From Flavobacterium sp. MK4S-17 (GTDB taxonomy: Bacteria; Bacteroidota; Bacteroidia; Flavobacteriales; Flavobacteriaceae): a stretch of DNA of 64,000 nt. Within the stretch, counting starts at the first letter, position 1, and every line of letters starts with the position of its first letter. Made by a program: the position numbers and the translations under genes. Where the stretch lies: assembly GCF_009848495.1 (NCBI RefSeq), contig NZ_WWEP01000036.1, positions 124,001 to 188,000 on the forward strand. The letters run 5' to 3'. This document shows positions 15,739 through 24,089 of the stretch, in pieces. The notes under the pieces are model-generated. The model was given only the letters and a program-made list of their open reading frames with translations, made no database searches and was not told where the DNA came from.

Positions 15739-17574
15739 TTAAAATTTAAAGTTAAGGTACATATTGTAATTTCTGCCGGGCATAGGCCTTACGGCTACAT
15801 TCTGGTACTCTTCATCCCACACGTTGAGCACCTGAAAGCCGAGGCTTAGCCCTTGCAGTAGGTTAAATTGATATTCAGCCCCTACAGACGAAACATTGTA
15901 AGGGTCTAAATCTGTAAGGTTATCAGATGTTGTAAAAACTTTTCCGTTAAACAAGTGCCTGTAATAGGCAGTTATTTTTTTATGGCTGTAGGCGGCAGAT
16001 ACCGTTGCCTTATACAGCGGTACGTATAGTAACTGTTCGCTTTTTCCGGCCTCCTGAGAAACAGTATAAGCATAAGTACCCGACAATTTAAAATGGTTAT
16101 TGCCAATGGCTTTTTCCCAGTTAAGTACTGCCTCTGCGCCATAGGTGTTTACTTTACCTACATTTTCAGGCATCCATATACTTCCAGATGGTACCCAGCG
16201 CAGCATATCGCTTAACTTTATATAATATCCGGTAACAGAAAGATGCAACCCCCTAAAAGTAAAATTGTTACCAATTTCAGCCTGATAGGAAGTTTCGGGT
16301 TTTAAATCCGGGTTACCGCTGCCCTGCCAGTATAAATCATTATATGTTGGTATCCTGAAATTGCGGGAAATATTAAACTTAAGTGTATAAAAATCGGTAA
16401 ACCTGTATTTTGCCCCGGCTGAAAACAACAGTGGGCTTTGGTACACATCGGTCAGTTCATTGCGGATACCTGCCTCATAATAAAATTTTTGTGTGGCATA
16501 GTGCTTAAACAGCAGGCTTGCCGAACCGATATTCCTTTTTTTATTAAGTATATCAGAACCTGTCCCCCTGTTGTTGGTATAATCAATAATAGTGTTCAGC
16601 TTTGCGTTATCAGTTAAGTTATAGCTTAAATCATAGCGTGCTATATAAGTTTTTACATTACCAAATGTAAAATTGTCCTGCGTTTTATCCTCATAATATT
16701 TGTATTCCTCTTCAATGTAGGCCGCTTTTAATTTAGAGGTAAATCTGCCAAAAACAGATTCCCATTCTAAGAGGTTCCTGGTATTCCTGTCCTTATATTT
16801 ACTTTTTGAGGGGGCGGCAAGCGTGCCGGAAAAATGCCTTTCGCCATCATATATATAACTGTAAAGGCGCAGCATGTTACTATTGTTTAATTTATAGGCA
16901 AAAGCTGCATTTATACCGGTATTATAATATTGCCCATTTTCGTTTTTCATATCCCACCCGGGGTATTCATAATCATTATCAGAGCTATTATGCGTTATGC
17001 TCAGGTTGGTGCTAAAATTCTTTCCGGCCGTTTGCAGGTTATAGTTTACAGATGCCGTATTAAAACTGCCATAGCTGGTGTTAAGTATATTTTGGATATG
17101 CGGCTCTGCCGAAAATAATAGCTCATTATCCAGATGGATGCTGCCCCCTATGGCGCTGCTTCCATAAATAACGCTGCCCCCACCCGGCCTTACGGAAACT
17201 GATGAAAAATTTTGGGCGTTCAGGATATTAAAGTCGGCCTGCCCGTTTAGCTGTGAATTTATAGTAAGCCCGTTCCATATTATTGCGGTTTGCTGGGCGG
17301 TAGTACCCCTGAAGGATGGCGATGATACCATACCCAGTCCATTTTCCTTAAAATAAATTACCGTATTATAGCTTAGCAGGGAGGTGAGCGACGCTGCACT
17401 GCGCCTGATTACCGAATCATTTAATTGCTGTACCTGCTGTGTGCCCGAATAGTCACGAAGCTGCGTATCTGAAATAATTACTTCACGTAGGCGTATAACA
17501 GAATCTGTTTGTGCAAGCGCAACAGTGCCGCACAACAACAGGAAGAAAGATAATAAAAGCTTTATATGTGCCAT
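15739..17574 (-). CDS. btuB: TonB-dependent outer-membrane receptor, BtuB-like
   Basis: A 611-residue protein starting MAHIKLLLSFFLLL with a signal peptide ending ALAQ. An N-terminal plug follows (SFRGTTAQQTAIIWNGLTIN and RPGGGSVIYGSSAIGGSI), then a 22-strand-type barrel ending in ...MYLNFKF with the terminal aromatic residue required for outer-membrane insertion. The cobalamin riboswitch directly upstream assigns the substrate as cobalamin or related corrinoids. The start was moved 40 codons downstream of the longest frame, because the upstream part is riboswitch. It is co-transcribed with the surface propeller lipoprotein. Confidence 0.9.
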   Translation of the reverse strand: MAHIKLLLSFFLLLCGTVALAQTDSVIRLREVIISDTQLRDYSGTQQVQQLNDSVIRRSAASLTSLLSYNTVIYFKENGLGMVSSPSFRGTTAQQTAIIWNGLTINSQLNGQADFNILNAQNFSSVSVRPGGGSVIYGSSAIGGSIHLDNELLFSAEPHIQNILNTSYGSFNTASVNYNLQTAGKNFSTNLSITHNSSDNDYEYPGWDMKNENGQYYNTGINAAFAYKLNNSNMLRLYSYIYDGERHFSGTLAAPSKSKYKDRNTRNLLEWESVFGRFTSKLKAAYIEEEYKYYEDKTQDNFTFGNVKTYIARYDLSYNLTDNAKLNTIIDYTNNRGTGSDILNKKRNIGSASLLFKHYATQKFYYEAGIRNELTDVYQSPLLFSAGAKYRFTDFYTLKFNISRNFRIPTYNDLYWQGSGNPDLKPETSYQAEIGNNFTFRGLHLSVTGYYIKLSDMLRWVPSGSIWMPENVGKVNTYGAEAVLNWEKAIGNNHFKLSGTYAYTVSQEAGKSEQLLYVPLYKATVSAAYSHKKITAYYRHLFNGKVFTTSDNLTDLDPYNVSSVGAEYQFNLLQGLSLGFQVLNVWDEEYQNVAVRPMPGRNYNMYLNFKF

Positions 17575-17580
17575 AAATCC

Positions 17581-17602
17581 GGAACCTTTTTTCCCGAAGG
17601 TT
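17581..17602 (-). terminator. Expression-platform hairpin of the riboswitch
   Basis: On the minus strand GAACCTTCGGGAAAAAAGGTTC can fold with arms GAACCTT and AAGGTTC, directly before the receptor start codon at 17574. There is no long T-run after it, so it could hide the ribosome-binding region rather than end transcription. Confidence 0.45.
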
Positions 17603-17617
17603 CGATATTTTATTACA

Positions 17618-17802
17618 CTTAAGGCAGGTCTCCTGGCTTGCGTACTGTTGTTTACCTTCCCATAGCAATTGCTACAGTGGCTTGCAGTTAACAACAGCCT
17701 ATCCTTATAAAAGGATATAAAGCTTACAGTTGCGGGAACAGCTCAGGAATTTAACCTGATTCCCTTTTAATGTACCATGCAAAAACACGGCACAACCTCA
17801 AG
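17618..17802 (-). promoter_or_regulatory. Cobalamin riboswitch
   Basis: On the minus strand the core contains GGGAATCAGGTTAAATTCCT followed by GAGCTGTTCCCGCAACTGTAA, then the B12-box region GCCACTGT, GGGAAGG, and GCAAGCCAGGAGACCTGCC. These are the conserved blocks of the AdoCbl riboswitch (Rfam RF00174). The closing stem pairs CTTGAGG (17802-17796) with CCTTAAG (17624-17618). A further hairpin just before the receptor gene (GGAACCTT / AAGGTTCC in 17581-17602) could be the expression platform. High cobalamin is expected to shut off the receptor and lipoprotein genes. Confidence 0.95.
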
Positions 17803-17808
17803 AAGGTG

Positions 17809-17850
17809 CAAATATAGGATTTATATTGAAATTTTTAATTTATACATTTG
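17809..17850. promoter_or_regulatory. Overlapping divergent promoters of the B12 locus
   Basis: Minus strand: TATATTTG at 17816-17809 with TTA 19 bases upstream (17838-17836). Its start would fall near 17802, exactly at the first base of the riboswitch closing stem. Plus strand: TACATTTG at 17843-17850 with TTA 19 bases upstream (17821-17823), for btuF. Both have TTA in place of the -33 TTG and their regions interleave. Confidence 0.55.
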
Positions 17851-17869
17851 CAACATATCAACATCATTT

Positions 17870-19003
17870 ATGAAAAAGCTTTTACCACTGTTTTTTTTCC
17901 TGCTGGCTTTAGCATCGTGCAAAAAAGAAAAGGAAGAAACCATTTCCGCAGCACCGCAGGTAGCTAATTCTGTTAAATATGCCAACGGACTTGAAATATA
18001 CAGGCACAACGGCTACTCTATAGTTAAAGTTACCCAGCCATGGCCCGAAGCCAAAGAAGGCTTTACCTATATTATGCATAAAAAAGGCGCAGCAGTGCCC
18101 AATAGCCTTAAAAGTTTTACAAGCATTGAAATACCTGTAAAATCAATAGTGGTAACCTCAACAACACATATACCGGCACTTGAACTGCTGGGGGTTTCCG
18201 GTACTCTTACAGGTTTTCCGGGAACCGATTACATATCCTCGCCACGAACAAGGAGACACATTGATGAGGGAAAGGTTAAGGAAATAGGCGCTAATGAAAG
18301 CCTTAATACCGAGGTGGTGATTGACCTTGCACCGGACGCCATAGTGGGCTTTAGCATAAGCAATGATAATAAGGCACTTGCCAACCTGCAGCAAAGCGGG
18401 CTAAAGGTTTTGTATAATGGCGACTGGACGGAGCAGACACCACTTGGAAAAGCAGAATGGATTAAGTTTTTTGGCGAACTGTATGGGCTGGAAAAAAAAG
18501 CCGATGCTGCGTTTAATATGATTGAAAAAGAATATAAAGCAGCCATGTTGCTCGCTAAAAAAAGCGAAACATTGCCTACGGTTTTAAGCGGTGCCATATA
18601 CCAGGAACACTGGTACCTGCCACAAGGCTCAAGCTGGGCTGCCCAATTTTTAAAAGATGCACACGCACAATATTTATGGGCAGAAAGCGAAGGTACAGGA
18701 AGCCTTAGCCTTTCATTTGAAACAGTGCTGGATAAGGCAAAAGATGCCGATTACTGGATTGGCCCAAGCCAGTTTACATCTTTGCAGGAAATGCTGTCCA
18801 GCAACCCGCATTATAAAGAGTTTAAGGCATTTCAAAACAAACAGGTATATTCCTTTAGCAGTAAAAAAGGGAAAACAGGAGGTATATTATATTATGAGCT
18901 GGCATCAAGCCGCCCGGATATTGTACTTAAAGACCTGATAAAGATATTTCACCCGGAATTGCTGCCGGAACATGAATTTACCTTTTTTGAAAAGCTGAAG
19001 TAA
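17870..19003 (+). CDS. btuF: ABC transporter substrate-binding lipoprotein, BtuF/FecB type
   Basis: A 377-residue protein with lipobox LALASC. Residues about 95-375 form a periplasmic-binding fold of the helical-backbone class, with signatures VVTSTTHIPALELLG, VIDLAPDAIVGF and GTGSLSLSFETVLDKAKDADYWIG. It captures a corrinoid (or possibly an iron chelate) in the periplasm for the BtuCD-like transporter encoded next. Context with the riboswitch and BtuB-like receptor favours cobalamin. The ATG at 17870 starts the signal peptide; the 31 codons upstream in frame are promoter region. Confidence 0.85.
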   Translation: MKKLLPLFFFLLALASCKKEKEETISAAPQVANSVKYANGLEIYRHNGYSIVKVTQPWPEAKEGFTYIMHKKGAAVPNSLKSFTSIEIPVKSIVVTSTTHIPALELLGVSGTLTGFPGTDYISSPRTRRHIDEGKVKEIGANESLNTEVVIDLAPDAIVGFSISNDNKALANLQQSGLKVLYNGDWTEQTPLGKAEWIKFFGELYGLEKKADAAFNMIEKEYKAAMLLAKKSETLPTVLSGAIYQEHWYLPQGSSWAAQFLKDAHAQYLWAESEGTGSLSLSFETVLDKAKDADYWIGPSQFTSLQEMLSSNPHYKEFKAFQNKQVYSFSSKKGKTGGILYYELASSRPDIVLKDLIKIFHPELLPEHEFTFFEKLK

Positions 19004-19007
19004 AATA

Positions 19008-20042
19008 TTGTACCCTGCCAAAAAAAATACAGTTTTATTTGCAGTACTGGGCATTAGCCTGGCAATGCTTTTTGTAATCAATATCAGCTTTGGCTCTGTA
19101 AGCATTCCCTTTAAAGATGTGTTTACCAGCCTGGCAGGCAACGGCGCACAAAAAACCACATGGGAATATATTATACTTAATTACCGTCTGCCTAAAGCCA
19201 TTACCGCTATAATAACGGGAATAGGGCTCTCTGTAAGCGGCCTGCTTATGCAAACCCTTTTCAGGAATCCGCTTGCCGGGCCTTATGTATTGGGGCTTAG
19301 CTCAGGTGCCAGCCTTGGCGTTGCATTTGTAATATTAGGGTCAGGGCTATTACCCGCTTTTCTGTCAGGATTCCTTCTTTCACCTTACGGTACTGTTATT
19401 GCTTCGGTAGCAGGAAGCTCTTTAGTATTACTGGCCGTTTTAGTAGTAGCCCAGCGCCTTAAAGATACCATGGCAATATTAATTGTAGGCCTTATGTTTG
19501 GCAGTTTTACAAGTGCTATTGTTGGCGTACTGACTTATTTCAGCACTGCAGAGCAGTTAAAAAAATATACATTTTGGTCACTAGGCAGCCTGGGCAACCT
19601 GCCCTGGCATAATATAGCACTACTTGGGGCAAGCTGCCTGGCAGGGTTAATTGTGGCCGCTATATGTATAAAGCCGCTTAATGCCTTATTGCTTGGGGAA
19701 CGCTATGCCAAAAGCCTGGGTATAAACTTTAACCGTACACGCCTGCTTATTATTATAGCAACAAGCATAATGGCGGGAAGTATTACTGCCTTTACTGGGC
19801 CTGTTGCTTTTATAGGACTTGCAGTACCGCATATGGCAAAACTGATTTTTAAAACCAGCAACCACCTTATATTATTTTGGGGTACATTATTAACAGGAGC
19901 AGGAATTTTGCTATTATGCGATACCATAACACAACTGCCGGGCACCGACCTTACACTGCCCATTAATGCTGTAACCTCTATAGTTGGTGCGCCTGTAGTT
20001 ATATGGCTTTTATTACGTAAACGAAAAGGAGTATATAGTTGA
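19008..20042 (+). CDS. btuC: FecCD/BtuC-family ABC transporter permease
   Basis: A 344-residue integral membrane protein with about ten hydrophobic segments. FecCD landmarks are YRLPKAITAIITGIGLSVSG, QTLFRNPLAGPYVLGLSSGA, and GPVAFIGLAVPHMAKL. The start is TTG at 19008, four bases after the btuF stop; the first ATG in frame would delete most of the first helix. It forms the inner-membrane channel with the ATPase encoded immediately downstream (one base between). Cobalamin specificity is inferred from the locus. Confidence 0.88.
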   Translation: MYPAKKNTVLFAVLGISLAMLFVINISFGSVSIPFKDVFTSLAGNGAQKTTWEYIILNYRLPKAITAIITGIGLSVSGLLMQTLFRNPLAGPYVLGLSSGASLGVAFVILGSGLLPAFLSGFLLSPYGTVIASVAGSSLVLLAVLVVAQRLKDTMAILIVGLMFGSFTSAIVGVLTYFSTAEQLKKYTFWSLGSLGNLPWHNIALLGASCLAGLIVAAICIKPLNALLLGERYAKSLGINFNRTRLLIIIATSIMAGSITAFTGPVAFIGLAVPHMAKLIFKTSNHLILFWGTLLTGAGILLLCDTITQLPGTDLTLPINAVTSIVGAPVVIWLLLRKRKGVYS

Positions 20043-20043
20043 C

Positions 20044-20829
20044 ATGCAAACAGTACTGCAAGCACATAATATTAATATTGGCTATAGTGGAAGGATACCC
20101 GCAGGTATAGCCCGTAACATAAGCCTTAAGCTGAAAAAAGGCAGCCTTACTGCACTAATAGGGGCAAATGGTGTGGGTAAATCAACACTGTTGCGCACAC
20201 TTACCGCCCTGCAAAAACCTTTAGCCGGACATATTGAATTAAACGGCAGGAACATTGAAACTTTTACGGCAAAGGAAATGGCGCAAAACCTCAGCATAGT
20301 ATTAACAGAAAGCCTTCCGCCAAGCAACCTTACGGTTTTTGAACTGGTAGCTCTCGGCAGGCAGCCCTACACTAACTGGCTGGGCACAATTACCGCCGAA
20401 GACACCCAAAAAATTAATGAGGCCATGCAGCTAACCCAGGTGCAGCACCTTGCTGAAAAAAAGCATTATGAAATAAGTGACGGGCAACTGCAAAAAGTGC
20501 TTATTGCCCGTGCACTGGCGCAGGATACCCCACTAATAATACTGGACGAACCCACAACACACCTTGACCTTCTGCATAAGGTATCTTTATTAAGGCTGCT
20601 TAAACAACTATCGGAAAAAACAGGAAAGTGTATCCTTTACTCTACGCACGACCTTGACCTTGCACTACAGTTAAGCGACGAAATTATTGTTATGGCTAAC
20701 GGCTCTGCTGTACAGGATACTGCCGAAAACCATATAAAGGCAAAAAACTTTGACAGCATTTTTGAAGGCAGCGGTATTGTTTTTAATCCCGATAAAGGAA
20801 CTTTTACCATCATGCAGGATAAGCTTTAA
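20044..20829 (+). CDS. btuD: ABC transporter ATP-binding protein, BtuD/FecE type
   Basis: A 261-residue ATPase with Walker A GANGVGKST (residues about 40-48), Walker B LIILDEPTTHLD, and the switch His in STHDLD. The signature motif is ISDGQLQKV rather than LSGGQ, a conservative departure common in this subfamily. It powers import through the BtuC-like permease. One base separates it from btuC, so btuF-btuC-btuD form one transcript. No terminator is evident before the small gene at 20896. Confidence 0.9.
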   Translation: MQTVLQAHNINIGYSGRIPAGIARNISLKLKKGSLTALIGANGVGKSTLLRTLTALQKPLAGHIELNGRNIETFTAKEMAQNLSIVLTESLPPSNLTVFELVALGRQPYTNWLGTITAEDTQKINEAMQLTQVQHLAEKKHYEISDGQLQKVLIARALAQDTPLIILDEPTTHLDLLHKVSLLRLLKQLSEKTGKCILYSTHDLDLALQLSDEIIVMANGSAVQDTAENHIKAKNFDSIFEGSGIVFNPDKGTFTIMQDKL

Positions 20830-20895
20830 CAAAAGCTAAACACATAGTAGGCCGGGTATTAATTAAATTTACATATAACCTGAAAAAAATTTAAT

Positions 20896-21156
20896 ATGGA
20901 TAACCAGTTTACAGTAAACTATCCCGGGGATAAAGGTGAATTGCTGGCCAAAATAAAAAATACCGTTGGCGATAAAGGCAAGCTTGCCGGAGATGAAACA
21001 CAGGGTAATTTTGAAGGCAGCACACCTATTGGAAAATTTGAAGGCTCCTATCGCATAGAAGGCGACCAGATTACAATTACCATAGATAAAAAACCATTTT
21101 TGGTTTCTAACAGCAGGATAAAAGAAGAGTTTGAAAAAGCATTAAAAAAAGCCTGA
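20896..21156 (+). CDS. Small conserved-type protein of unknown function (86 aa)
   Basis: An 86-residue cytosolic protein without signal peptide or Cys. The order is helix (DKGELLAKIKNTVG), strands rich in Gly (GKFEGSYRIEGDQITITID), then a helix (SRIKEEFEKALKKA). This resembles the small polyhydroxyalkanoate-system family in topology, but the match is weak. It lies 66 bases after btuD and one base before the next gene, with which it probably forms an operon. Confidence 0.6.
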   Translation: MDNQFTVNYPGDKGELLAKIKNTVGDKGKLAGDETQGNFEGSTPIGKFEGSYRIEGDQITITIDKKPFLVSNSRIKEEFEKALKKA

Positions 21157-21157
21157 T

Positions 21158-21670
21158 ATGAAAATTAGGGCAAGCATAGCTTTTCTGTTTTTATTTGTGC
21201 TGGCAAAAGCACAGCCACATCTCGAATTACAGCCAAATGGTTTTAACCCTGTAACTGTTGAAATACCTTCTACGCCTAACGATAAGCTGATTGAACTGAC
21301 AAAGAACTGGGCTATGGAGTATAACCGTTCGGAACGTGAACGCTATGATATTACAGGAGAAACAGCAAATACATTAACGGTAACATCATTTAAAAAAAAT
21401 GCTTTTTATTACCGTGACCGGGGCGAGGCTTACAGCCACAGGATAAAATATGAAATGGTTTTTACTTTTAACCAGTCGTCTTATACATTGGACTTCAGGG
21501 TAACTGAAATTTATGCAGAGAGGGATGTACTGCTGGAATATAAACTGCCCGATTACTTTACCCCTGAAGGGACAATAAAAGACGGCTATACCGGCCTTAA
21601 AACCTCAATAGAGGCAAACGTGAATAAAATTGCTTTATCACATTACAATTTTATAATAAACTTTCGCTAA
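21158..21670 (+). CDS. Secreted protein of unknown function (DUF4468-like?)
   Basis: A 170-residue protein with signal peptide MKIRASIAFLFLFVLAKAQ and a single beta-rich domain after it. The pattern of a NWAMEYNRS-type helix followed by strands (YEMVFTFNQSSYTLDFRVTEI) and a C-terminal helix with LKTSIEANVN recalls DUF4468 proteins with a TBP-like fold; this assignment is tentative. It begins one base after the 86-residue gene. Confidence 0.6.
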   Translation: MKIRASIAFLFLFVLAKAQPHLELQPNGFNPVTVEIPSTPNDKLIELTKNWAMEYNRSERERYDITGETANTLTVTSFKKNAFYYRDRGEAYSHRIKYEMVFTFNQSSYTLDFRVTEIYAERDVLLEYKLPDYFTPEGTIKDGYTGLKTSIEANVNKIALSHYNFIINFR

Positions 21671-21696
21671 ACAGCAGCAACCTAAAACAATAAATT

Positions 21697-22104
21697 ATGG
21701 CACAGGGAACCGATGACCCAAAAGACCTGGGTTCAAAAAAAATAAACAATCAGGAAAAACAAAGTCCTAAAAATGAAGGATTCAGCGGGGAAAACCTCCC
21801 TAAAAACTACGACCCCTCTTCCAACAAGCTAAAAACAGAACTTGAAAAAGATAAAAGCGGTGATGTGGAAACACACAAGCGCGCACGCGATGTAGATGAA
21901 AAAAAAGCACCACCTGTAAGCACAAGCGATAAAACTACCGAAGATGGCAGGGTAATTGATAAAAGCCGCGGCACGGCGAATGAAAGGGAAAATATGGAAA
22001 CTGCAGAAAACAGGGATTTTAATTCGGATGTTGAAAAAGACCGCTATCCATCATCACACCCCGAAAATAAACGTGTGCGTGGCAATACCCATTTTGGCGA
22101 ATAA
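21697..22104 (+). CDS. Highly hydrophilic small protein (135 aa)
   Basis: A 135-residue protein of extreme composition: mostly Lys, Glu, Asp, Asn, Gly and Ser, with no Cys or Trp and almost no hydrophobic runs (e.g. KSGDVETHKRARDVDEKKAP). It is predicted to be disordered. It has no signal peptide, so it is cytosolic. Composition resembles hydrophilins and stress-induced proteins, which suggests but does not show a role in desiccation or osmotic stress. It lies 26 bases after the secreted protein gene and ends before a clear terminator. Confidence 0.65.
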   Translation: MAQGTDDPKDLGSKKINNQEKQSPKNEGFSGENLPKNYDPSSNKLKTELEKDKSGDVETHKRARDVDEKKAPPVSTSDKTTEDGRVIDKSRGTANERENMETAENRDFNSDVEKDRYPSSHPENKRVRGNTHFGE

Positions 22105-22125
22105 ACCCATTTACCTATAATACTT

Positions 22126-22169
22126 AGCATCCTGAATACAGCATAAAACTTTATTCAGGATGCTTTTTT
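22126..22169 (+). terminator. Terminator of the 20.9-22.1 kb operon
   Basis: A 13-bp perfect stem, AGCATCCTGAATA / TATTCAGGATGCT (22126-22138, 22152-22164), followed by TTTTT. It overlaps nothing coding and also faces the end of the convergent YceI gene. Confidence 0.85.
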
Positions 22170-22173
22170 ATTA

Positions 22174-22710
22174 TTACTCTTTATGGGTAAACTGTATGTT
22201 GGCATGCAGTTTTATTTCCTCCCCTATTACCAGCCCCCCTGTTTCGGTAACATCTTCGGCATGTATATTAAAGTCATTACGGTTTATTGTACCATTAATT
22301 TCAAAGCCTGCCCTGCTAATCCCGAAGCCGTCTTTTGCCTGTCCTCCAAAAAGTACATCAAAGGTTATTTCCCGTGTAACATCTTTAACGCTCAACATTC
22401 CCGTAAGTTTATAGTTATCTCCGTCAATATGGGTAAATAATGCAGAGCGGAATTTTATTTCCGGATACTTATCGGCATCAAAAAAATCTTCCGATTTCAG
22501 GTGTTCATCCCTCTCACTGTTATTAGTATCTATACTGTAAACATCTATATTTATCTCAAATTCGGCATTTTTAAAATTATCATGCACCGGTGTTACCATT
22601 GTGCCCGAAAAAATATTGAACGAACCTGTAATATTGGAAATTACCAAATGGCGTATTTTAAACTGAATTTCGGAGTGTGCGGGATCAATATCCCAGTGTT
22701 TTGATGACAT
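22174..22710 (-). CDS. YceI family lipid-binding-like protein
   Basis: A 178-residue protein with the YceI pattern: WDIDPAHSEIQFKIRHLVISN at the N-terminus, GSFNIFSGTM, the RDEHLKSEDFFD segment and KYPEIKF, ending EIKLHANIQF. YceI proteins are lipocalin-like beta-barrels that bind isoprenoid lipids. No signal peptide is present here, so it is probably cytosolic, unlike E. coli YceI. It is convergent with the hydrophilic-protein operon. Confidence 0.9.
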   Translation of the reverse strand: MSSKHWDIDPAHSEIQFKIRHLVISNITGSFNIFSGTMVTPVHDNFKNAEFEINIDVYSIDTNNSERDEHLKSEDFFDADKYPEIKFRSALFTHIDGDNYKLTGMLSVKDVTREITFDVLFGGQAKDGFGISRAGFEINGTINRNDFNIHAEDVTETGGLVIGEEIKLHANIQFTHKE

Positions 22711-22984
22711 AACTGAAATTTTAAAATTTATATAAGTAAAGTCTTATAATTCAGTAATAAAGTTAATGAGTAAAATAACTTACGGCAATAGTGAATCAGT
22801 AAATAATTTGTTAAACTTTGAAAGGTATTACTAATTAATTTTCATCTATTAACCCAATAAATAAAAGGTCTCCTGTTAATGTTAAGGTTTTTTATAACGT
22901 TTTAGCTAAAAAGCTGTGTTAATTGATTTATATACATGGGCTTAGTTACTGAAATTTGTACTATAACCTTTTAAATAATAAATT

Positions 22985-23122
22985 ATGAGTACAGGTAAGC
23001 AAACTCCGGCACCAAAGGTATCAAGCGAAAGAAAATCGGAAGCATCAGAACTGGCCAAAAAAAATGACAGTAAAGATTCTTCCGGAAAAGAGGCTTATCC
23101 GAAGCCTTCGCAAAAAGACTAA
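22985..23122 (+). CDS. Short hydrophilic protein (45 aa)
   Basis: An ATG-started frame of 45 codons. The product is made almost only of Lys, Ser, Glu, Ala, Pro and Asp, with no aromatic residue except one Tyr. It is 32 bases before the next hydrophilic gene and shares its composition, which is why I call it as real despite its length. The 274 bases upstream (22711-22984) are AT-rich and hold nothing I recognise apart from possible promoter sequence. Confidence 0.5.
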   Translation: MSTGKQTPAPKVSSERKSEASELAKKNDSKDSSGKEAYPKPSQKD

Positions 23123-23154
23123 ATCTATTAATTAACAACTAAAAAATTATAATT

Positions 23155-23577
23155 ATGCAAACGGACAGAAACAACGATTCCCGTAATGAAAACCGGGAAG
23201 CACAGGACAGGAACCAGAATACAGGCAACCTTGGCAATGAAAGGCAAAATATGGGCAGCCGTGGTAATGGGCTGAATGACCCGGGAATGGAGAACGACAA
23301 TTATGCAGGAGCCGAAAGGGATATAAACGATTCTACAGAGGCGCAATCAAGAACCTTTAATGAAGATGAGGCTACTTTTGAAAATGAGCAAAGGATGACC
23401 GGTAACCAGGGAACACGAAATAATGACTGGGATGAAAATGACCAGATGCAGCGCAGCCCCGGCAGGAGCTATGATGAAGAAGACCTTGACGCATCATCAA
23501 GAGGCCGTTATAATGATGAAGAGCAAAACAGGTACGGCAGCGAAGAAAACAGAAGAAACAGAGAAGAGTTAGAGTAA
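23155..23577 (+). CDS. Asn/Glu/Arg-rich disordered protein (140 aa)
   Basis: A 140-residue protein built from Asn, Glu, Arg, Asp, Gly and Gln with almost no aliphatic residues. Loosely repeated short blocks such as NRNDN, NLGNERQNMGSRGN and YNDEEQNRYGSEENRR occur along its length. It has no signal peptide and is predicted disordered. Together with the 45-residue and 135-residue genes nearby it forms a group of hydrophilic proteins. Function is unknown; a general-stress role is a guess from composition. Confidence 0.65.
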   Translation: MQTDRNNDSRNENREAQDRNQNTGNLGNERQNMGSRGNGLNDPGMENDNYAGAERDINDSTEAQSRTFNEDEATFENEQRMTGNQGTRNNDWDENDQMQRSPGRSYDEEDLDASSRGRYNDEEQNRYGSEENRRNREELE

Positions 23578-23608
23578 GAATTTTTATAGTTCCGAACCTA
23601 ATTCTAAA

Positions 23609-23644
23609 AAAAGAGGAGTAACTGTTCAGTTACTCCTCTTTTAC
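23609..23644. terminator. Bidirectional terminator
   Basis: A perfect 16-bp stem with loop TT: arms 23609-23624 and 23627-23642, starting AAAAGAGGAG and ending CTCCTCTTTT. It lies between convergent genes and serves both directions. Confidence 0.92.
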
Positions 23645-23645
23645 T

Positions 23646-24086
23646 TTATACCCTTCGGTTATCTGCCTTCCAGTTTTTAACTGACTTCTTTATTTCATCA
23701 CCCTTCAGGTTTTCATTTAAAGCCCGCTGCACAAGCTGCTCCAGTTCTTCATCGGGTGCAAAGCGCAGGGCAAAAAGCTGTCCGTCTGTTAATTTTGCCT
23801 CAACAGGTTCAAACCTTTTTCCCGTTACGGCAAGGTAGCGATAGCGCAATTCAAGCAAAACAATCCTGTTTTGCAGCGTTAATGCATAATGCTGGCGCAG
23901 CATAAATGCCACCCACGTAAGGCATACAAAACCTCCACCCATAAACAGCCATATAAGCTTGTTGCCTTTATCATTAAAGGAAAAATAGATACAGGCTGCT
24001 ATAAGCAGCAACATTAATGGGTAAAATACAAAGTGGTGTGGCGGATAAAACCTTATATGGTTGTTATAATTTTGTTCTTTTGGCAT
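23646..24086 (-). CDS. DUF6526-like two-helix membrane protein
   Basis: A 146-residue protein starting MPKEQNYNNHIRFYPPHHF, with two membrane segments (about 20-37 and 46-64), then a cytosolic alpha-helical tail of about 80 residues. The KEQNY-NH start followed by two helices matches the DUF6526 family found in Bacteroidetes and Firmicutes; function is unknown. It starts three bases after the amidase-like gene ends, so the two are an operon. Confidence 0.65.
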   Translation of the reverse strand: MPKEQNYNNHIRFYPPHHFVFYPLMLLLIAACIYFSFNDKGNKLIWLFMGGGFVCLTWVAFMLRQHYALTLQNRIVLLELRYRYLAVTGKRFEPVEAKLTDGQLFALRFAPDEELEQLVQRALNENLKGDEIKKSVKNWKADNRRV

Positions 24087-24089
24087 GGG

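Noticed and set aside
17575-17694. Extended N-terminus of the BtuB-like receptor
   Set aside because: This part of the frame is riboswitch sequence; the signal peptide starts at 17574.
22711-22984. Possible missed gene in the largest uninterrupted gap
   Set aside because: The 274-base stretch is AT-rich with frequent stops in all frames and no RNA-like fold that I recognise.
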